Below, one piece after another: positions 20,960-29,612 of a stretch of 64,000 nucleotides of DNA (position 1 is its first letter; each line of letters opens with the position of its first letter). The notes below the pieces were generated by a model, which was not told the origin of the DNA, made no database searches, and worked only from the letters and a program-made list of their open reading frames with translations. Made by a program: the position numbers and the translations under genes. Source of the stretch: Nocardioides campestrisoli (lineage in GTDB: Bacteria; Actinomycetota; Actinomycetes; Propionibacteriales; Nocardioidaceae); contig NZ_CP061768.1 of assembly GCF_013624435.2 (NCBI RefSeq), positions 3,252,001 through 3,316,000 on the forward strand, written 5' to 3'.

Positions 20960-22384
20960 GTGACCACCTCAGCCCCCGGGCCGGACCCGCACGAGCGTGC
21001 CGCCCCCGGGGTGGGGCGTCGACTGGCCGACGCCGGCGCCGGCGCGGCCCGCGCCTCCGGCCGTGCGGCCCGGGCAGCCGCCCGGGCCGCCGGGCGCGCC
21101 GGCAGGTTCACCGCCGGCCAGGCCCGCCGGGCCGCCCGGGCCGAGGGAGCGGGCGACTCCGGCCTGTCGAGGTTGATCGAGCTGCACGCCTTCAACGCCG
21201 CCGGCGACGCGGCGGTCGCCATCTCCCTGGCCGGCACCCTCTTCTTCCAGGTGCCCACCGGTGAGGCGCGCGGCCAGGTCGCGCTGTTCCTCGGCCTGAC
21301 CATGCTCCCCTTCGCCATCGTGGCGCCGCTGATCGGCCCGTTCCTCGACCGCTTCAGCCACGGGCGGCGGTGGGCGATCGGCACCACGATGGCGGTCCGC
21401 GGGTTCCTGTGCTGGGTGCTGGCCACCGCGGTGGTCACCGAGTCCGCCTGGATGTTCCCGGCCGCCCTGGGCGTGCTCGTGGCCTCCAAGGCGTACGGCG
21501 TCACGCGGGCCGCGTCGGTGCCCCGGCTGCTGCCGCGCGACCTCACCCTGGTCAAGGCCAACGCCCGGCTCTCCCTGGCCGGCGTGGTCGGCGCGGGCGT
21601 CTCCGCACCCCTGGCCGGGCTCGCCTCCTGGGCCGGGCCCGAGTGGTCCCTGCGATACGCGTTCGTGGTCTTCGTGGTGGCCACCATCTGGGCGATCCGG
21701 CTTCCCGCCCGGGTCGACTCCAGCACCGGGGAGGGCACTCTGGTCCTGCTGGCCGACAGCGACCCCGGACCCGGACCCGAGGTGGTCACCCCCGGAGGAC
21801 GCCGCCCCCGCCTGCGGATCCCGCCGGCGGTCGCCTTCGCGCTCCGCGCCAACTGCGGACCCCGCTGGCTCTCGGGCTTCCTCACCATGTTCATGGCGTT
21901 CCTGCTCCGGGAGAACCCGATCGAGGGCTGGCGCCCCGAGGTGCTGCTGGGCCTGGTGATCGGCGCGGCCGGGCTGGGCAACACCTTGGGCATCGCGGTC
22001 GCGTCGCTGACCCGGCGGATCGACCCGCGGACCACGGTGGTCGCCGCCCTGCTCGCCGACTGCCTCCTGGCGCTGCTGACCGCCGCGTTCTACGGGGTGG
22101 TCACGCTCGCCCTGCTGGGACTGACCGCCGGCCTGGCGCAGTCCCTGGCCAAGCTCTCCCTGGACTCCACGATCCAGCGCGACGTGCCCGAGCGGATGCA
22201 GAGCAGCGCGTTCGCCCGCAGCGACACCTCGCTCCAGCTCGCCTGGGTGGTGGGCGGCTTCGTCGGCATCGCGATGCCGTTGATGCCACGGCTCGGGCTC
22301 GGCGTCGCCGCCGCGGTCCTCGGCGCCTGGGCGCTCTACGTGCTGGTCGACCGGCTCAGCGTCCGGTCGCGCACCGCGCGCTGA
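20960..22384 (+). CDS. MFS-type membrane protein
   Basis: The C-terminal 420 residues form about 12 transmembrane segments with an MFS-like loop motif (LIGPFLDRFSHGRRWAIGTTMAVRG). The first 60 residues are Ala/Arg-rich and probably cytoplasmic. The GTG at 20960 has AGGA seven bases upstream; an earlier GTG (20954) and an ATG (20873) are in frame, but the latter overlaps the DUF3027 gene. It appears to be a single-gene unit. Substrate unknown. Confidence 0.8.
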   Translation: MTTSAPGPDPHERAAPGVGRRLADAGAGAARASGRAARAAARAAGRAGRFTAGQARRAARAEGAGDSGLSRLIELHAFNAAGDAAVAISLAGTLFFQVPTGEARGQVALFLGLTMLPFAIVAPLIGPFLDRFSHGRRWAIGTTMAVRGFLCWVLATAVVTESAWMFPAALGVLVASKAYGVTRAASVPRLLPRDLTLVKANARLSLAGVVGAGVSAPLAGLASWAGPEWSLRYAFVVFVVATIWAIRLPARVDSSTGEGTLVLLADSDPGPGPEVVTPGGRRPRLRIPPAVAFALRANCGPRWLSGFLTMFMAFLLRENPIEGWRPEVLLGLVIGAAGLGNTLGIAVASLTRRIDPRTTVVAALLADCLLALLTAAFYGVVTLALLGLTAGLAQSLAKLSLDSTIQRDVPERMQSSAFARSDTSLQLAWVVGGFVGIAMPLMPRLGLGVAAAVLGAWALYVLVDRLSVRSRTAR

Positions 22385-22394
22385 GGACCGGCGG

Positions 22395-22934
22395 TCAGTC
22401 GTCGAGGCGGCGCAACGGCTCGTCCGGCAGCTGCTCGATCCACTCCAGCAGCCGCTTGCGGGCATCGCCCAGGTAGTCCGGCTCCGGGGAGACCGAGCCG
22501 GTCTCGTCGGTGCGGTAGACCGCCGTCCACCCCTCGGTCGCCTCGGCGTGGCTGTCCTCAGGCCCTTGCCACAGCACCACGAGAGAGGGCTCGTCGAGCT
22601 CGGCCACGATCTGCTCGGCGGCCTCGATGTAGTGGTCGTAGCCGGCGTCCATGCTGTGCCGCCACACCACCACGTGCACCGGGAGGTCGCGCTCGGCCAG
22701 AGCGGCGGCGACGGCTGCCTCCCCCTCCTCGTCGAGCATCGCCCGGCCTTCGGCGCTCACGTGCACCCGGTCGTCGGCCACCCCGGCGACCGCGTCGCGG
22801 ACCCGGTCGCCCGGCTCGACCGGACCGACCCGGGTCGACACGTCGGGGTCCTCGCCGTGCAGGAGCCGCAGCACCCCGGACCCCGCGGCGACCCCCAGGG
22901 CGAGCGAGAGCAGCAGTCGCAGCACGGCGCTCAC
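22395..22934 (-). CDS. Small membrane-anchored protein, third gene of paralogous cluster
   Basis: I do not recognise a named family. The 179-residue product starts at GTG 22934, which overlaps the upstream stop (GTGA). A hydrophobic N-terminal segment (about residues 4-22) is a signal anchor. The rest holds LPVHVVVWRHSMDAGYD and SLVVLWQGPED, which resemble the strand-rich N-terminal domain of the two upstream proteins, but the C-terminal Cys/His part is absent. It is co-translated with them and probably acts at the membrane with them. Confidence 0.75.
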   Translation of the reverse strand: MSAVLRLLLSLALGVAAGSGVLRLLHGEDPDVSTRVGPVEPGDRVRDAVAGVADDRVHVSAEGRAMLDEEGEAAVAAALAERDLPVHVVVWRHSMDAGYDHYIEAAEQIVAELDEPSLVVLWQGPEDSHAEATEGWTAVYRTDETGSVSPEPDYLGDARKRLLEWIEQLPDEPLRRLDD

Positions 22935-24124
22935 CGGTCCACCTCCCGGGCGCCGAGCTCGCGGGCGACCGGCTGCCAGAGCTCCTCGACGAACGCGCCG
23001 TACCCGGTGCGAGCCCAGACGGTGTCGAGCTCGTACCACGGCCGCGCACGTCCGAGCGGGCCGGAGACCACCCGCATCGGCCACAGCGCGGCGCGGTCGT
23101 GGCAGTCCGCGCAGACGGGCACCTCCAGCTGGCGGGTGCCCACCGGAACCCGGCGCTGGTGCGCGCCCTCGCCGTGCCGGGGATCGACGAAGCAGGGCCG
23201 CCACGGCGCTCGTCCGCCGTCGTCGGAGAGCGCGTGCCGGGCGACCCGGGCGAGCACCTGCGCCCCCACGAGGTCACCCAGGTCGAGGTCCGCACTCCCG
23301 CCCCGCTCGAGGAGGGACCGTGCGGTGTCGTAGGACCCGTCGACCAGCACCCTGGTGTCGCCGCCGAGCGACGCAGCACGGTCGGCCAGCGTCCGGGCGA
23401 CGGCGTCGAGCTCGCGCTCCGCCTCCGCCCGGACCTCCCCCGGGGTAGCCTGCACCGGCTCGGGCCCACGCGCCTCAGCCTCCTTCCGGGCGGCTGCCAG
23501 GCGCTCCGCGACGCCGCCCCAGAGGAGCCACGCGGCCCCGGCGACGAAGCTCCCGACCAGCACCGCGAGCACCCACGAGGAGCCGATCCCGTCCTGGACG
23601 CCCTCCCCGGCCCGCCAGTCCGGCGGCGCGCGCCACCCCTCCTCCTTGGCGAAGGACTTGTACTCCGACCGGCTGATCTCGCCGTGGCGGAGCAGCACGG
23701 TGAGGTCGCGGGCGATCAGCCCGGGCTCCGAGACCCCGGCGTCGGCCCCGCCGTTCGGCGCGTGCTCGGTGGCGGCCTGGTTGATCAGGCCCTCGTCCGG
23801 AGCGTCGCCGAAGGTGGCCACCTCCGTGCCGAGGTAGTCCCCCTCCTGGGTGTGCACGGCGATCACCGCGTCACCCCCACCCAGCCGGGTGTGCAGGAGC
23901 GTCGCCACCTCCCGGGCCGCGTCGTCCCCGGTCACGCCGTCGACCTCCGGGACCATCACCACGTAGACCGGGAAGTCCGCCTCCTCGACGATCTCGCGCA
24001 GCCCTGCACGCACCTGATCGGTGTGTCCGTTGCCGAACATCTGCGGCACCTGCACCGGGTCCTCGCGCAGCGCCTCGGCGATCGCGTCGACGTCGCCCTC
24101 GAGCAGCTCGTCCGTCCGGCTCAT
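22931..24124 (-). CDS. TPM-like membrane protein with C-terminal Cys/His motif (second of three)
   Basis: No named family recognised. The 397-residue protein has an N-terminal domain with FPVYVVMVPEVDGVTGDD (51-68) and DAVIAVHTQEGDYLG, reminiscent of TPM domains; one transmembrane helix at about 183-204; an Ala/Glu-rich helical stretch; and a C-terminal module with C311, H317, C338 and C341, spaced C-x5-H-x20-C-x2-C, a plausible zinc site. The same spacing occurs in the upstream paralog. The start ATG overlaps the upstream stop (ATGA). I infer an extracytoplasmic N-terminal domain and a cytoplasmic metal-binding tail. Confidence 0.8.
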   Translation of the reverse strand: MSRTDELLEGDVDAIAEALREDPVQVPQMFGNGHTDQVRAGLREIVEEADFPVYVVMVPEVDGVTGDDAAREVATLLHTRLGGGDAVIAVHTQEGDYLGTEVATFGDAPDEGLINQAATEHAPNGGADAGVSEPGLIARDLTVLLRHGEISRSEYKSFAKEEGWRAPPDWRAGEGVQDGIGSSWVLAVLVGSFVAGAAWLLWGGVAERLAAARKEAEARGPEPVQATPGEVRAEAERELDAVARTLADRAASLGGDTRVLVDGSYDTARSLLERGGSADLDLGDLVGAQVLARVARHALSDDGGRAPWRPCFVDPRHGEGAHQRRVPVGTRQLEVPVCADCHDRAALWPMRVVSGPLGRARPWYELDTVWARTGYGAFVEELWQPVARELGAREVDR

Positions 24125-25383
24125 CCGCGGTCCCCCCGCTCCACGGACCGGTCGGCGTGCAGCCGTCGGACCAGGTCGGGCTCCAGCGCGCCGAACCCGG
24201 TCGAGGCCCACGGCTCGCGGTCGGTCTCGAAGTAGTGCCGCGGTGTGCCGCGGACCACGACGTCGAGGACGTCGGGACGCCGCCCGGCCTCGAGGTCGCG
24301 CCGGCAGGTCGTGCAGACCGGCGCCTCGACGGTGCGCCCGTCGTGCTCCAGCGTCCGGTCGACGGCCGCCTCGCCGTGCAGCGGGTTGAGGAAGCAGGGG
24401 GTGCTCGGAGTGAACTCCGCACCCCGCTCGGCGGCGGCCAGCGCCTCCAGGCCACGGGTCGCCAGCACCACGGCTCCCGCCGCGTCCAGCGGGTCCGCGG
24501 CGTCGTCGGGCAGGTCGGCCGGGAGCACCCGACCCGCCGCCTCGTAGTGGTCCAGGGCCGCGGCCCAGGCCGGGCTGCCCGAGCCGCTCATCTCGAGGCC
24601 GTCGATCGCCTCGCCCAGCGCGAGCACGTCGCGCCGGGCCCGGCGTACCAGCTCGGCGTCGCCGGCGGCCCGGACCCGGTCCAGGACCGACTCCGGGAGC
24701 ACGAAGGTCCGGGGGGCTGGCTGGCGCCGGCGGAACCGGGAGACCGCGACCAGCAGCGCCGCCCCCAGGAGCAGCACGCCCAGGTAGTCGCCGACTCCGG
24801 TCTCGTCGTCGGCGAACGGGATCCAGGACTCCAGCGACGTCCCCTCGCCCGCGCGCTCGGCCGCCCGGGCGTCCAGGTGGTCGTCGCGGGCCTGTCGGGC
24901 TGCCTCGACCTCGGCCTCGAAGCTGTCGTCGGCCAGACCTTCGACCACCCGCTGCAGCCCGTCCCCCAGCGCGGCGGGTGCCTCGGACCACGCCAGCAGG
25001 GTCTCGACCTCGCCGGTGATCTCGCTGCGGCCCGCGACCTCTCCCCACTGCTGCACCGCCAGGCTCAGGGTCGAGCCGTCGGGGAGGGTGGCGTAGCCGG
25101 AGTCCGACTCGCGTGCCGCGGCCTCGTAGACGTTGTTGACACCGACGTAGAGCCCGTCGGGAGCGCCCGCGTCGTGCACCCGCACCAGCAGGTCGTCACC
25201 GGCGCGGATCCCGCCCCCCTCGGGCGGCACCAGCACCACGTGGACCGGGATCTCGGCCTCGCGCGCCGTGGCGGTGATCGAGGCCAGCTGCTCGGGCGGG
25301 ATCCACCCGTCCGCGGCCGGGTCGACGTGCGCTCCGGTCTCCAGGAGGTCGGCCACGACCTCGTCGATGGCCGTCTCGCTCAC
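24121..25383 (-). CDS. TPM-like membrane protein with C-terminal Cys/His motif (first of three)
   Basis: No named family recognised. The 420 residues have an N-terminal domain with IPVHVVLVPPEGGG (45-58), a transmembrane helix at about 199-215 followed by a basic stop-transfer stretch (SRFRRRQ), and a C-terminal module with C330, H336, C357 and C360. Spacing is identical to that of the second gene. Downstream blocks HYFETD and WASTGFGAL are also shared. It has a GTG start with GGAGGGG upstream, and leads the three-gene overlapping operon. Confidence 0.8.
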   Translation of the reverse strand: MSETAIDEVVADLLETGAHVDPAADGWIPPEQLASITATAREAEIPVHVVLVPPEGGGIRAGDDLLVRVHDAGAPDGLYVGVNNVYEAAARESDSGYATLPDGSTLSLAVQQWGEVAGRSEITGEVETLLAWSEAPAALGDGLQRVVEGLADDSFEAEVEAARQARDDHLDARAAERAGEGTSLESWIPFADDETGVGDYLGVLLLGAALLVAVSRFRRRQPAPRTFVLPESVLDRVRAAGDAELVRRARRDVLALGEAIDGLEMSGSGSPAWAAALDHYEAAGRVLPADLPDDAADPLDAAGAVVLATRGLEALAAAERGAEFTPSTPCFLNPLHGEAAVDRTLEHDGRTVEAPVCTTCRRDLEAGRRPDVLDVVVRGTPRHYFETDREPWASTGFGALEPDLVRRLHADRSVERGDRG

Positions 25384-25427
25384 GGCGCCCCCTCCGCTCG
25401 ATGTGCTGGCGAGACCCTAGCGCGTCC

Positions 25428-25823
25428 TCACAGCTCCAGCTCGTCGGCGAGCGCCCGCAGCAGCTTGGCCGTCGGGCGTGCCGTCCGCGGGTCCGGCTGG
25501 CGACCGTGCCGGTACCCCTCACCCAACGCGTCCAGGAGCTTGATCAGGTCCTCCACGATGGTGACCATCTCCTCGGGCTTCTTGCGCTGCGCCTGACGCT
25601 GGTTGCGCCGCACCGAGGTCGGCGCGTCCAGCAGCCGGACCTGCAGCGCCTGGTCACCGCGGCGTCCCTGGGCGATGCCGAACTCGACCCGGGCCCCGTT
25701 CTTCAGGGTGGTCACCCCGTCGGGGAGCGCGTCGGCGTGCACGTACACGTCGGGACCGTCGTCCTGCGACAGGAACCCGAAGCCCTTGTCGGTGTCGAAC
25801 CACTTGACCTTGCCAGTGGGCAC
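25428..25823 (-). CDS. Cold-shock-domain protein with C-terminal extension
   Basis: Cold-shock proteins bind single-stranded nucleic acid and melt RNA structure. Residues 1-66 form the OB-fold with RNP1 KGFGFLS and RNP2 VYVHADAL. A further 65 residues (VRRNQRQAQRKKPEEMVTIV and an acidic helix) follow, as in CspB-like proteins of actinobacteria (about 127-131 residues). I choose the GTG at 25823 (MPTGKVKWF); a GTG three codons upstream (25832) is possible but lies only 2 nt from GAGGAG. Confidence 0.93.
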   Translation of the reverse strand: MPTGKVKWFDTDKGFGFLSQDDGPDVYVHADALPDGVTTLKNGARVEFGIAQGRRGDQALQVRLLDAPTSVRRNQRQAQRKKPEEMVTIVEDLIKLLDALGEGYRHGRQPDPRTARPTAKLLRALADELEL

Positions 25824-25920
25824 AGCTCTCACGTCTCCTCAGCACGGACCGCGGCGCTCACCACGGCGTCCGGGAAGGATAGGGGGCTCCGACTCGGTGC
25901 CGCCACCCGGACGGCCCCGG

Positions 25921-27372
25921 TCAGCGGGCGAGACGCTCGTTCATCGAGCCGCTCCGGAACCCCCGAGGGTCGAGCTCGACCGCGTCGAACCCCGCGGCCC
26001 GGACCTCGTCCAGCACGGCCCGGCGCAGCGACGTCGTCGGGGCGAGCGGGCCGGCCAGCAGCGAGGCGTCCACCTCCAGGCTGGCGCCCGCGCCCAGGTC
26101 CCGCACCCGCAGGTCGCGGACCAGCACCCCGTGCTCGGCCAGCACGCGGCGTACCGACTCCTCGGCCCGCTCGACCCGGGCCAGCCGGGACGGGGTGACC
26201 TCGATCCCGTAGGCGACCCGGCTGGAGAGGCAGGCCGCGGCCGGCTTGTCCCAGGTCGGCAGCCCCCAGGCCCGGGAGGCCGCCCGGACCTGCTCCTTGG
26301 TCAGCCCGGCGTCGCGCAGCGGGGTGATCGCCCCGCGCTCGGCCGCCGCCCGGATCCCGGGCCGGAAGCCCGCGACCGCGTCGTCGGCGTTGGTGCCCGT
26401 GGCCACGTGCGCCAGCCCGTGCTCCGCGGCCAGGTCCGCCAGGACCTCCACCAGCTCGGCCTTGCAGAAGTAGCACCGCTCGCCGGTGTTCGCCCGGTAG
26501 CCCTCGCGCTCCATCTCCCGAGTCTCCGGGGTCAGGACCCTGACCCCCAGCGACTCGGCGAACCGGCGGGCCGGCTCGCGCTCGGCCTGCGGCAGCGAGT
26601 GGGAGTAGCCCGTGGCGGCGGCCACCCGCTCCGGCCCCAGCGCACGGACCGCCGCGGCCAGCAGGAACGCGCTGTCGGCTCCCCCGCTGTAGGCGACCAG
26701 CACCGACCCGCGGCCGGCCAGGTCCGCCTCCAGGGCTGCCAGCCGGGTGCTCAGGAGATGCTGCTCCAGCCAGCCGGGGAACTCGGTGAGGTCCTCGAGG
26801 ACGACGTGGGTCCCGGCGGCCAGCAGCTCCTCGCGGGTGCAGCCGCCGGTGAGCACCGAGACGCTGAGCGCGCCGCCGGCCAGCGCACCCTCCACGTCGT
26901 GCACGTGGTCGCCGACGTAGATGCCCACCCCGTGCTCGCGCAGCACCGCGCCCTTGCCGGCGCCCCACACGTCGCCGGCCAGCACGTCGACCTCGAGCCC
27001 GAGGTGGTCCAGGTGCAGCCTGGCGTTCGCGGCGAACTTGCCGGTGACCACCACCACGCCGCCACCGGAGCGTCGTACGGCGGCCAGCGACTCCAGGGCG
27101 CCCGGGAGCACGGGCACCGGGGCCACGGCCAGCCCCGGGTAGAGCTCGCGGAACCGGTCGACGGCGTCGTCGATCTCCTCGGCCGGCACGGAGTCGGCCA
27201 GCAGGTGGGCCAGCGGCGGCCCGAGCCGTGCGGTCAGCGCCTCGGCGTCGAGGTCGTACCCCCGCTCGGTCGCCAGTGCCCGCAGCGTGGCGGTGGCCCC
27301 CGGGACGGTGTCGATCAGCGTCATGTCGAGGTCGAAGCCGACGACCAGCGAGGGGTCAGATGAGGTCGCCAT
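25921..27372 (-). CDS. HAD phosphatase-LarE fusion protein
   Basis: The 483-residue protein joins two enzymes. Residues 1-215 are a HAD-family hydrolase: D14 and D16 in DLDMTLID are the catalytic aspartates, VVVTGK the second motif and GDHVHDVEGA the metal-binding motif. From about 225 on it is a LarE-like ATP pyrophosphatase: PP-loop AYSGGADS, CYFC, and PAAACLSSRVAYG with the cysteine that LarE sacrifices as sulfur donor when making the nickel-pincer cofactor. No larA, larB or larC is adjacent. A TAGGCT box ends 6 nt before the ATG. It could also serve another sulfur-transfer role. Confidence 0.88.
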   Translation of the reverse strand: MATSSDPSLVVGFDLDMTLIDTVPGATATLRALATERGYDLDAEALTARLGPPLAHLLADSVPAEEIDDAVDRFRELYPGLAVAPVPVLPGALESLAAVRRSGGGVVVVTGKFAANARLHLDHLGLEVDVLAGDVWGAGKGAVLREHGVGIYVGDHVHDVEGALAGGALSVSVLTGGCTREELLAAGTHVVLEDLTEFPGWLEQHLLSTRLAALEADLAGRGSVLVAYSGGADSAFLLAAAVRALGPERVAAATGYSHSLPQAEREPARRFAESLGVRVLTPETREMEREGYRANTGERCYFCKAELVEVLADLAAEHGLAHVATGTNADDAVAGFRPGIRAAAERGAITPLRDAGLTKEQVRAASRAWGLPTWDKPAAACLSSRVAYGIEVTPSRLARVERAEESVRRVLAEHGVLVRDLRVRDLGAGASLEVDASLLAGPLAPTTSLRRAVLDEVRAAGFDAVELDPRGFRSGSMNERLAR

Positions 27373-27378
27373 GCCGCC

Positions 27379-27384
27379 AGCCTA
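27379..27384 (-). promoter_or_regulatory. Putative -10 box of the HAD-LarE gene
   Basis: TAGGCT ends 6 nt before the ATG at 27372; its TAG is the stop codon of the upstream RDD-FHA gene. A leaderless transcript is predicted. Confidence 0.35.
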
Positions 27385-28455
27385 GGCGGGGGTGTCGCGC
27401 TGGACGCTCATCTCCCGGTCGCCGAACCGCACCCGGTCGCCGGGCAGGAGCGTGGCCGGCTTGCCCGCACCGAGCTCGCGCACGACGCCCTGGCGCAGCA
27501 GCATGGACCCGTTGGTGGAGCCGCGGTCCATCACCACCAGGCTGCCGTCCGGCGCCGGACCGAACTGGGCGTGCGTCTTGGACAGCGACATGTCCGAGGA
27601 GGGCAACGCCACGACGTGCCGCACCTGCTCGCCCGGACGCGGCTCGGGACGGCGGCCCACCAGGACCAGCCCCTCCACCGGGAAGGTCTCACCGGTGTCG
27701 AAGAAGACCCGCCACCGGGGCGCCGTCGGCGCGGCGGCGTGCCGGGGAGCGCTCCGGGCGACCGTGCGACCGTCCTCGGCCGCGGGTGCGGCGGGGACCG
27801 GGACAGGGGTGGGAGCGGGAGCCGGCGCGGTCGCAGGCGAAGGCGGAGGCGACGGGGCCTCCGGCGTGGGCGCCACCGGGGCGGGACGGCGTACCGGTCG
27901 CTCGACCACGGGCGCCGGCTGCGCGGGCGCGGGAACCAGCCGCATGGCGGTCAGGTTGACCACGTGCCGCGGTCCCTCCGCCTCCTCGGCGACCTCCTCC
28001 TGCTCCGGCCGCAGGTCGACCACCACCGAGCCGGCCAGGTGGTCGTGCCAACCGCGGCGCTGTCCGCGGGAGTCCGCGAGCGCGGTCCAGGCCAGCGCCG
28101 CCAGCCCGAAGCCGAAGGTGGGCAGCGTCAGCAGCCCCTGCACCAGGGAGCGCAGGATGCCCGGCCCCACCCCGATCGGCATCCCGGTGCCGTGGTGGAC
28201 CACGCGCAGGCTCGTGGCCCGCTTGCCCGGGGTGGTGCCCTTGACGCCGGTCACGGCCCCCAGGACCACGACCACGAGCAACGCCAGGACGAGCACGATC
28301 CCGGCCGTGGCCCACAGGCCGTCACGTCCCCACACCAGCCAGCCACCGGCCGCGGCAGCGGCGTACAGGGGCCAGGTCACGGCACGGTCCAGGACGAACG
28401 CCAGGAACCTGCGTTCCAGGTCCGCGACGGGGAACGTGATCGGCAGCTGGGTCAC
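27382..28455 (-). CDS. RDD membrane domain-FHA domain protein
   Basis: The 357-residue protein has an N-terminal RDD domain (about residues 8-150; RFLAFVLDRAV and a C-terminal RRGWHDHLAGSVVV) with several transmembrane helices, a Pro/Ala-rich linker (about 165-250) and a C-terminal FHA domain (about 265-345) with DMSLSKTHAQF and DRGSTNGSML. FHA domains bind phosphothreonine. It overlaps the upstream FHA gene by 4 bp (GTGA). It probably reports or recruits phosphorylated partners at the membrane, in a module with the PP2C phosphatase. Confidence 0.9.
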   Translation of the reverse strand: MTQLPITFPVADLERRFLAFVLDRAVTWPLYAAAAAGGWLVWGRDGLWATAGIVLVLALLVVVVLGAVTGVKGTTPGKRATSLRVVHHGTGMPIGVGPGILRSLVQGLLTLPTFGFGLAALAWTALADSRGQRRGWHDHLAGSVVVDLRPEQEEVAEEAEGPRHVVNLTAMRLVPAPAQPAPVVERPVRRPAPVAPTPEAPSPPPSPATAPAPAPTPVPVPAAPAAEDGRTVARSAPRHAAAPTAPRWRVFFDTGETFPVEGLVLVGRRPEPRPGEQVRHVVALPSSDMSLSKTHAQFGPAPDGSLVVMDRGSTNGSMLLRQGVVRELGAGKPATLLPGDRVRFGDREMSVQRDTPA

Positions 28456-29612
28456 GGCTGGGTGACCTGGATGGTGACTCCGTCCCCGAGGTCGAGGATC
28501 GCACCGGGGATGAGCTGGACGGCCATGCCGGGCTGGAGGTCCTCGGGCGGCAGACCGGGCTGGACCAGCAGCGTCCCGTTGGTGGAGCCGAGGTCGGTCG
28601 CGACCGCCGAGCCGTGGTCGACGCCCGAGCCCGGCCGGATCTCCAGGTGGGTCGAGGAGACCTCCTGGTTCGGGCTGGGCACGGTCACCAGCTGGGGCTG
28701 GTCGCCCGGGGCGAAGCGTCGGGCCTCCGGCGCGCGCCCGACCAGCACGGCCCGGTCGACCTCCGTGGTCGTGCCGTGGGAGAAGACCAGGCGAGCCACC
28801 GGGCGGGCGGTCACCTGGGGGGCCTGCGGCTGGCCGGGGATGCCCAGGGGCGCGGGCTCCTCCTGCGGCTCGCCGATCTGGGTCAGCCCGTCGTGCTCGA
28901 AGCCGGGGACGATCGGGATCTCGCCGGTCTCGGCGGCCGCGGCGGGGGCAGGGGCGGCCGGGGCGGCGACCTTCGGCACGGAGAACGCCGGCACGCTGGG
29001 CAGCGGCGGCACCGTCATCCCGGGCACCGGCGCGGGCGTCGGGGTGGAGACGTGCCGGCCGACGGGCTCGCTGACGGGCTCAGCGACGGGCTCAGCGACG
29101 GGCTCAGCGACGGGCTCGACGACCGGGTCGGCGACCGGCTGGGGAGCCACGGCCTGCACCGACTGCTCCGGCTGCTGGGCCTCGCCCCAAGCGAGCGACC
29201 CGACCCGGACCAGTCCCTCGCGGACCGGCGTCCGGGTCCCCTGCTCCTCGCTGTCCGGCAGGGTGGCGACCATCGCGGTCACCGTGGCGAACGACTCCTC
29301 GGCCCACAGCCGGTCCCCGGCGGTGACCTCGGTGGTGCCCCGGTCGGTGTGCACCGAGACGGTGGCACCGCCGCGGACCAGCACCCGCGCCGAGCCTCCC
29401 GAGACCGCCACCAGGACGAACTCGCTCACCGCCTGCAGGCCGGGCGCGAGCAGCGCGTCGAGCACGGCCTCGAAGCGGGCCCCCTCGTCGACCTCGGCCC
29501 AGAGCTCGGCGGCGCGTGCCTTCTCCCGGCCGGGCAGCAGGAGCGTGAGCTCCGGGCCGAGCAGGGCAAGCCACGTCCCGGTCGAGCTGGCGCGGTTCTT
29601 CACGTCGTTCAC
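28452..29612 (-). CDS. FHA domain protein with Pro/EPVA repeat linker
   Basis: The 386 residues contain an N-terminal globular region (1-110) that I do not recognise, a Pro/Val/Glu-rich linker with EPVA/EPVS repeats, and a C-terminal FHA domain (about 290-375) with EVSSTHLEIRPG and DLGSTNGTLLV. A phosphothreonine-reading role follows from the family. The GTG start at 29612 overlaps the PP2C stop (GTGA), so it is translated with the phosphatase. No kinase gene is nearby. Confidence 0.85.
   Translation of the reverse strand: MNDVKNRASSTGTWLALLGPELTLLLPGREKARAAELWAEVDEGARFEAVLDALLAPGLQAVSEFVLVAVSGGSARVLVRGGATVSVHTDRGTTEVTAGDRLWAEESFATVTAMVATLPDSEEQGTRTPVREGLVRVGSLAWGEAQQPEQSVQAVAPQPVADPVVEPVAEPVAEPVAEPVSEPVGRHVSTPTPAPVPGMTVPPLPSVPAFSVPKVAAPAAPAPAAAAETGEIPIVPGFEHDGLTQIGEPQEEPAPLGIPGQPQAPQVTARPVARLVFSHGTTTEVDRAVLVGRAPEARRFAPGDQPQLVTVPSPNQEVSSTHLEIRPGSGVDHGSAVATDLGSTNGTLLVQPGLPPEDLQPGMAVQLIPGAILDLGDGVTIQVTQP
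29061..29120 (+). repeat. Five 12-bp tandem repeats inside the FHA gene
   Basis: GACGGGCTCAGC and near variants occur five times in register (starts 29061, 29073, 29085, 29097, 29109). They encode EPVA/EPVS units of the linker and could vary in number between strains. Confidence 0.9.
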
